Positions 61,705-64,000 of a stretch of DNA of 64,000 bases are shown here, one piece after another. The position numbers were made by a program, and so were the translations under genes. The notes beneath the pieces are model-generated. The model ran no database searches and was not told the DNA's origin. It saw nothing but the letters and a program-made list of their open reading frames with translations. The stretch's first letter is position 1. Each line of letters opens with the position of its first letter. Source of the stretch: a virus; IMG/VR virus record IMGVR_UViG_3300017971_000008, positions 62,001 to 126,000 of that record. One strand, given 5' to 3'.

Positions 61705-62822
61705 GAAATCTTTTGTTGATGAATAGGATGTTGGACCGGGATACGGGCATCGTATTGCCCGATGGCCGTGTGTACAAGCCTATCTATAATTATGGGTTTT
61801 CCAGGGAGTCCATGAAGGGTGTTTTTGAGGTCTGCCACCAGGTATCTTCGCAGATGTGGGGTTATTTTGGTTATAGTGGGCTTATTTCTCCCTGGCAGGA
61901 TGATCCTGATCCTCGGGCACAGTTTAATTTTCAACAGAAGACTATTTTGTCCTTGATGAAGTTTCTTGAGGATGAAGACATCGATCTGTGGTCGTATTGC
62001 GTCCTGGTTTGCGCTGTATCGGACTACACGCGGTACGAGAGGCCTGCTCTCCTGTTTGGGCAACGAACCCATCGCAGCTGGATGAAGAAGCTCAGAAAGC
62101 ATGCTGGGAGCCGTCAGAGGGTAAAGGATGTTGCTACTTTCATGTTGAGGTTTATTGAACTCCAGGTGGAGCATCGAGGTGTGGCCCAGGTCAGGATCAA
62201 AAACATTCTGGGCACCGAGGTTGGTGGCCGCAAAAAGGCTTTTATTACTTATCACAGGATAGCGGATCGCATAAAGCAGATGGTGGAGCTGGAACTGGAC
62301 TGGCTCGACTGGCTTGCGCTGAAGGTGAGGAATTTCCTGGATTTCCGACCGAAGGAGATGCCTCTAATCAAGATGATAGTAAACTTCAACAACCTGGACC
62401 CGGATATGAATGCGCTCAGACGGAAGATGGATGACCGTTGGCGGGAGATACGGGAGTTCCTGAACCTATCTGATTCCTGTGAGTTCCCGGATGGCTACAT
62501 CCCGAAGGGGTGGGTGCCCTCAAATGATGATTTCAAGGACTCCAAGAATATTGCCAGGATACGTGGTGATGGTTTTTATTTCTATCCGAACGGTGAGCAG
62601 CGTAGAGGCAAGAGGCACTATGCCTCCAATACCTATTTCGGGATAAGGTGTGACCCAACGAATTTTCACATGTTCCGTAAGGACTGGCACAAGACTTCGC
62701 TGCTCACATCCAGACCGAAGTGGGAGGAGTACAGGGACTACGCTATTTCTCCTGGGAGATGGGACGAGAAAGGTGAACCGGACAAGCCATGGGGCAGGAA
62801 AGTGAAGTGGAGGACACGATGA
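61701..62822 (+). CDS. uncharacterised replication-module protein
   Basis: The 373-residue product is mostly helical. It has a charged central part including KMVELELDWLDWLALKVRN, and its C-terminal 100 residues are rich in Arg, Lys, Tyr and Trp (NGEQRRGKRHYASNTYFGIR). ATG overlaps the helicase stop. The basic tail suggests nucleic-acid contact. No catalytic motif seen. Confidence 0.5.
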   Translation: MRNLLLMNRMLDRDTGIVLPDGRVYKPIYNYGFSRESMKGVFEVCHQVSSQMWGYFGYSGLISPWQDDPDPRAQFNFQQKTILSLMKFLEDEDIDLWSYCVLVCAVSDYTRYERPALLFGQRTHRSWMKKLRKHAGSRQRVKDVATFMLRFIELQVEHRGVAQVRIKNILGTEVGGRKKAFITYHRIADRIKQMVELELDWLDWLALKVRNFLDFRPKEMPLIKMIVNFNNLDPDMNALRRKMDDRWREIREFLNLSDSCEFPDGYIPKGWVPSNDDFKDSKNIARIRGDGFYFYPNGEQRRGKRHYASNTYFGIRCDPTNFHMFRKDWHKTSLLTSRPKWEEYRDYAISPGRWDEKGEPDKPWGRKVKWRTR

Positions 62823-63226
62823 CAAATGAAGAATATATCAAACTGGTGTTGGAGACGGAGAGCATTGATATTAGTGCCATTCAGGAGCGTCTTGGCGACC
62901 CGCAGGTGGTGAGGCTCGTGCATGCGGCTATGGGGATGGTCACTGAGGCGGGAGAACTTCTGGATATGCTCAAAAAGCATTTGTTCTATGGCAGGGAGCT
63001 GGATCTTGTGAACGTGGAGGAGGAACTTGGGGATTCTTTATGGTATCTCGGTTTAGCGGTGGACGATATGCGGGAGATGGGTTACGACACCAGCATTGAA
63101 CAGATCCAGGAAAAGAATATTGCCAAGTTGAGGAAACGCTATGGGGAGAAGTTTTCTAAGGACGCTGCGCTGACCCGAGACCTGGATGCGGAGAGGAAAA
63201 TTCTCGAAGATGGACCTCAAGACTGA
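62819..63226 (+). CDS. MazG-like nucleotide pyrophosphohydrolase
   Basis: ATG 62819 overlaps the preceding stop. The 135-residue product has the all-alpha NTP pyrophosphohydrolase pattern: TEAGE with Glu43/Glu46, NVEEELGDSLWYL with Glu69 and Asp72 as the ExxD pair, and a closing NIAKLRKRYGEKFS. It hydrolyses NTPs to NMPs and PPi and may clean the nucleotide pool or lower ppGpp in the host. An upstream in-frame ATG at 62789 is less likely. Confidence 0.8.
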   Translation: MTNEEYIKLVLETESIDISAIQERLGDPQVVRLVHAAMGMVTEAGELLDMLKKHLFYGRELDLVNVEEELGDSLWYLGLAVDDMREMGYDTSIEQIQEKNIAKLRKRYGEKFSKDAALTRDLDAERKILEDGPQD

Positions 63227-63926
63227 GCTACTGTCGGAGTGTGACCGGTGCGGCCACACCGGGGTGATCGGTACGGAGCTGTGTGAGTGTTCGTACAGGT
63301 TCAGGGCACTCAATCGCATGGTGTATACGGGGTTTAATCTGAAGACCTCGAAGCTCGTTTCGGGTGACTATCATATTCCTGAGATAGAGTCCGGTGAGGA
63401 GTATCTGGATTACTATCTGGACAATCCTGAAGCGGTTGAGAAAAGTGGTCTAGGTCTTTATCTTTATTCCAGGGAGAAGGGCCGTGGAAAAACCACTCTG
63501 GCGCATCGGCTAGTGTTCCAGGTGGCCAGGTATTTTGCCCACACGTCCAGGTACAAGCGAGATCGAAATTATGCGTTTGAGCGTACCGACAGGTTTTTGG
63601 CCGATAAAGATTCCGGTCTGTGGAAATCTTCTTTCTATGTACTTGATGACCTCGGCGCCGAGGACGGTTCCGCTTCCTGGACGAGGAAGAAAGCTCTTTC
63701 AGCATTTCAAGAGCTTCTGCATTTCAGGAGAGACAATCAGTTACCAACGATAATCACCTCGAACTATGAACCTTCAGATTTGTCACGCCTGTATGATGGG
63801 GTGCTGGATTCCCTTTTGGAGATATCGCCTGATGGATACCTGGGAGGTGTCATGTTCCGTCAGGTTGAAATAGGCGGCGGGGAAGACTTCAGACTGTCTA
63901 AAGAGGAGAGCGCATGGCCTCTGTAG
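63210..63926 (+). CDS. DnaC-like helicase loader
   Basis: ATG 63210 is chosen, and an ATG at 63186 is also in frame and has no better ribosome site. In the 238-residue product a zinc site (Cys11, Cys14, Cys25, Cys27) precedes a AAA+ core: Walker A REKGRGKT (88-95, with KG in place of the usual GxxG), Walker B FYVLDDLGAED (142-152), sensor 1 IITSNYEPSD (181-190). This is the DnaC/IstB layout. It loads the DnaB helicase, whose gene follows with a 13-base overlap. Confidence 0.75.
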   Translation: MDLKTELLSECDRCGHTGVIGTELCECSYRFRALNRMVYTGFNLKTSKLVSGDYHIPEIESGEEYLDYYLDNPEAVEKSGLGLYLYSREKGRGKTTLAHRLVFQVARYFAHTSRYKRDRNYAFERTDRFLADKDSGLWKSSFYVLDDLGAEDGSASWTRKKALSAFQELLHFRRDNQLPTIITSNYEPSDLSRLYDGVLDSLLEISPDGYLGGVMFRQVEIGGGEDFRLSKEESAWPL

Positions 63927-64000
63927 TTTCTGTTATGGACATTGAGGTTGAGGCTGAGTTTCTGGCTTCTGTGCTGCGCGGTTCCAAGTGTATTGATCGC
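63914..64000 (+). CDS. DnaB-like replicative helicase, N-terminus (partial)
   Basis: ATG 63914 behind AGAGGAGAGC starts 29 residues reading into the right edge. VMDIEVEAEFLASVLRG matches the start of the DnaB N-terminal domain (NIEAEQAVLGALL-like). Its place after a DnaC-like loader supports this. The rest is beyond the window. Confidence 0.65.
   Translation, partial: MASVVSVMDIEVEAEFLASVLRGSKCIDR

Overview
The window is one continuous, densely packed block of a large tailed-phage genome. Every gene I can support reads left to right on the + strand. Many stops overlap the next start (TAATG, TGATG, ATGA), and the longest gap between genes is about 150 bases. A tail sheath, tail tubes, a gpV-like spike and a baseplate J-like protein show a contractile-tailed (myovirus-type) virion. 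I see no integrase, tRNA, rRNA, CRISPR array or insertion sequence. The host is not shown directly. The best clue is a phage-encoded lipoprotein (55078-56052) with an Asp-rich linker, many cysteines and a DUF1566-like C-terminus, a style common in Myxococcota and related former Deltaproteobacteria. That host is an inference.

Layout. (1) 1-6029: the tail end of an unidentified gene, then a 1,978-residue repetitive fibre-like protein. (2) 6033-6910: two unusual accessory genes, a CxxCxxCC metal-binding protein and a membrane protein with HETTH. (3) 6970-16280: head module with two small proteins, portal, MuF-like protein, a tiny Lys-rich protein, prohead protease-like protein, acidic scaffold candidate, decoration-like protein and major capsid protein with a very basic N-terminus. 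(4) 16391-25940: connector genes mixed with about a dozen small genes. At least four to eight of these share a short basic N-terminal leader. Holin-like and spanin-like membrane proteins and a free-standing HNH endonuclease also lie here. (5) 25940-54542: tail and adsorption module with tail-completion protein, sheath, two tandem tail-tube paralogues, a frameshifted tail assembly chaperone (GGGAAAC slip site), two paralogous tape measure proteins (the second carrying a SleB-like hydrolase domain), hub, spike, gp25-like, J-like, lectin-like and very large baseplate proteins, a second HNH endonuclease, and a beta-helical tail spike. (6) 54606-64000: regulatory and replication module with a winged-helix plus ribbon-helix-helix regulator, the lipoprotein, a zinc-ribbon protein, a 5'-nuclease fused to an Fe-S uracil-DNA glycosylase, a TSCPD (NrdJb-like) protein, a SNF2-type helicase, a MazG-like pyrophosphohydrolase, a DnaC-like loader and the start of a DnaB-like helicase.

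Regulation. Three gaps in the structural region (before the protease, after the capsid block and before the sheath) share one promoter-like element: TATAAT with a pyrimidine-rich TTCCTA-like box 12 bases upstream and AAGGGA about 8 bases downstream. The replication side instead has three TATTGACAG promoters of the host sigma-70 type, plus CTGAAAC/GTTTCAG half-sites. This suggests two temporal gene classes, with the regulator at 54606 sitting at the boundary.

Most worth following up: the shared N-terminal leader on otherwise unrelated small proteins (including a nucleotidyltransferase-like one), which may mark cargo packaged in the virion; the nuclease-glycosylase fusion; and the surface lipoprotein.
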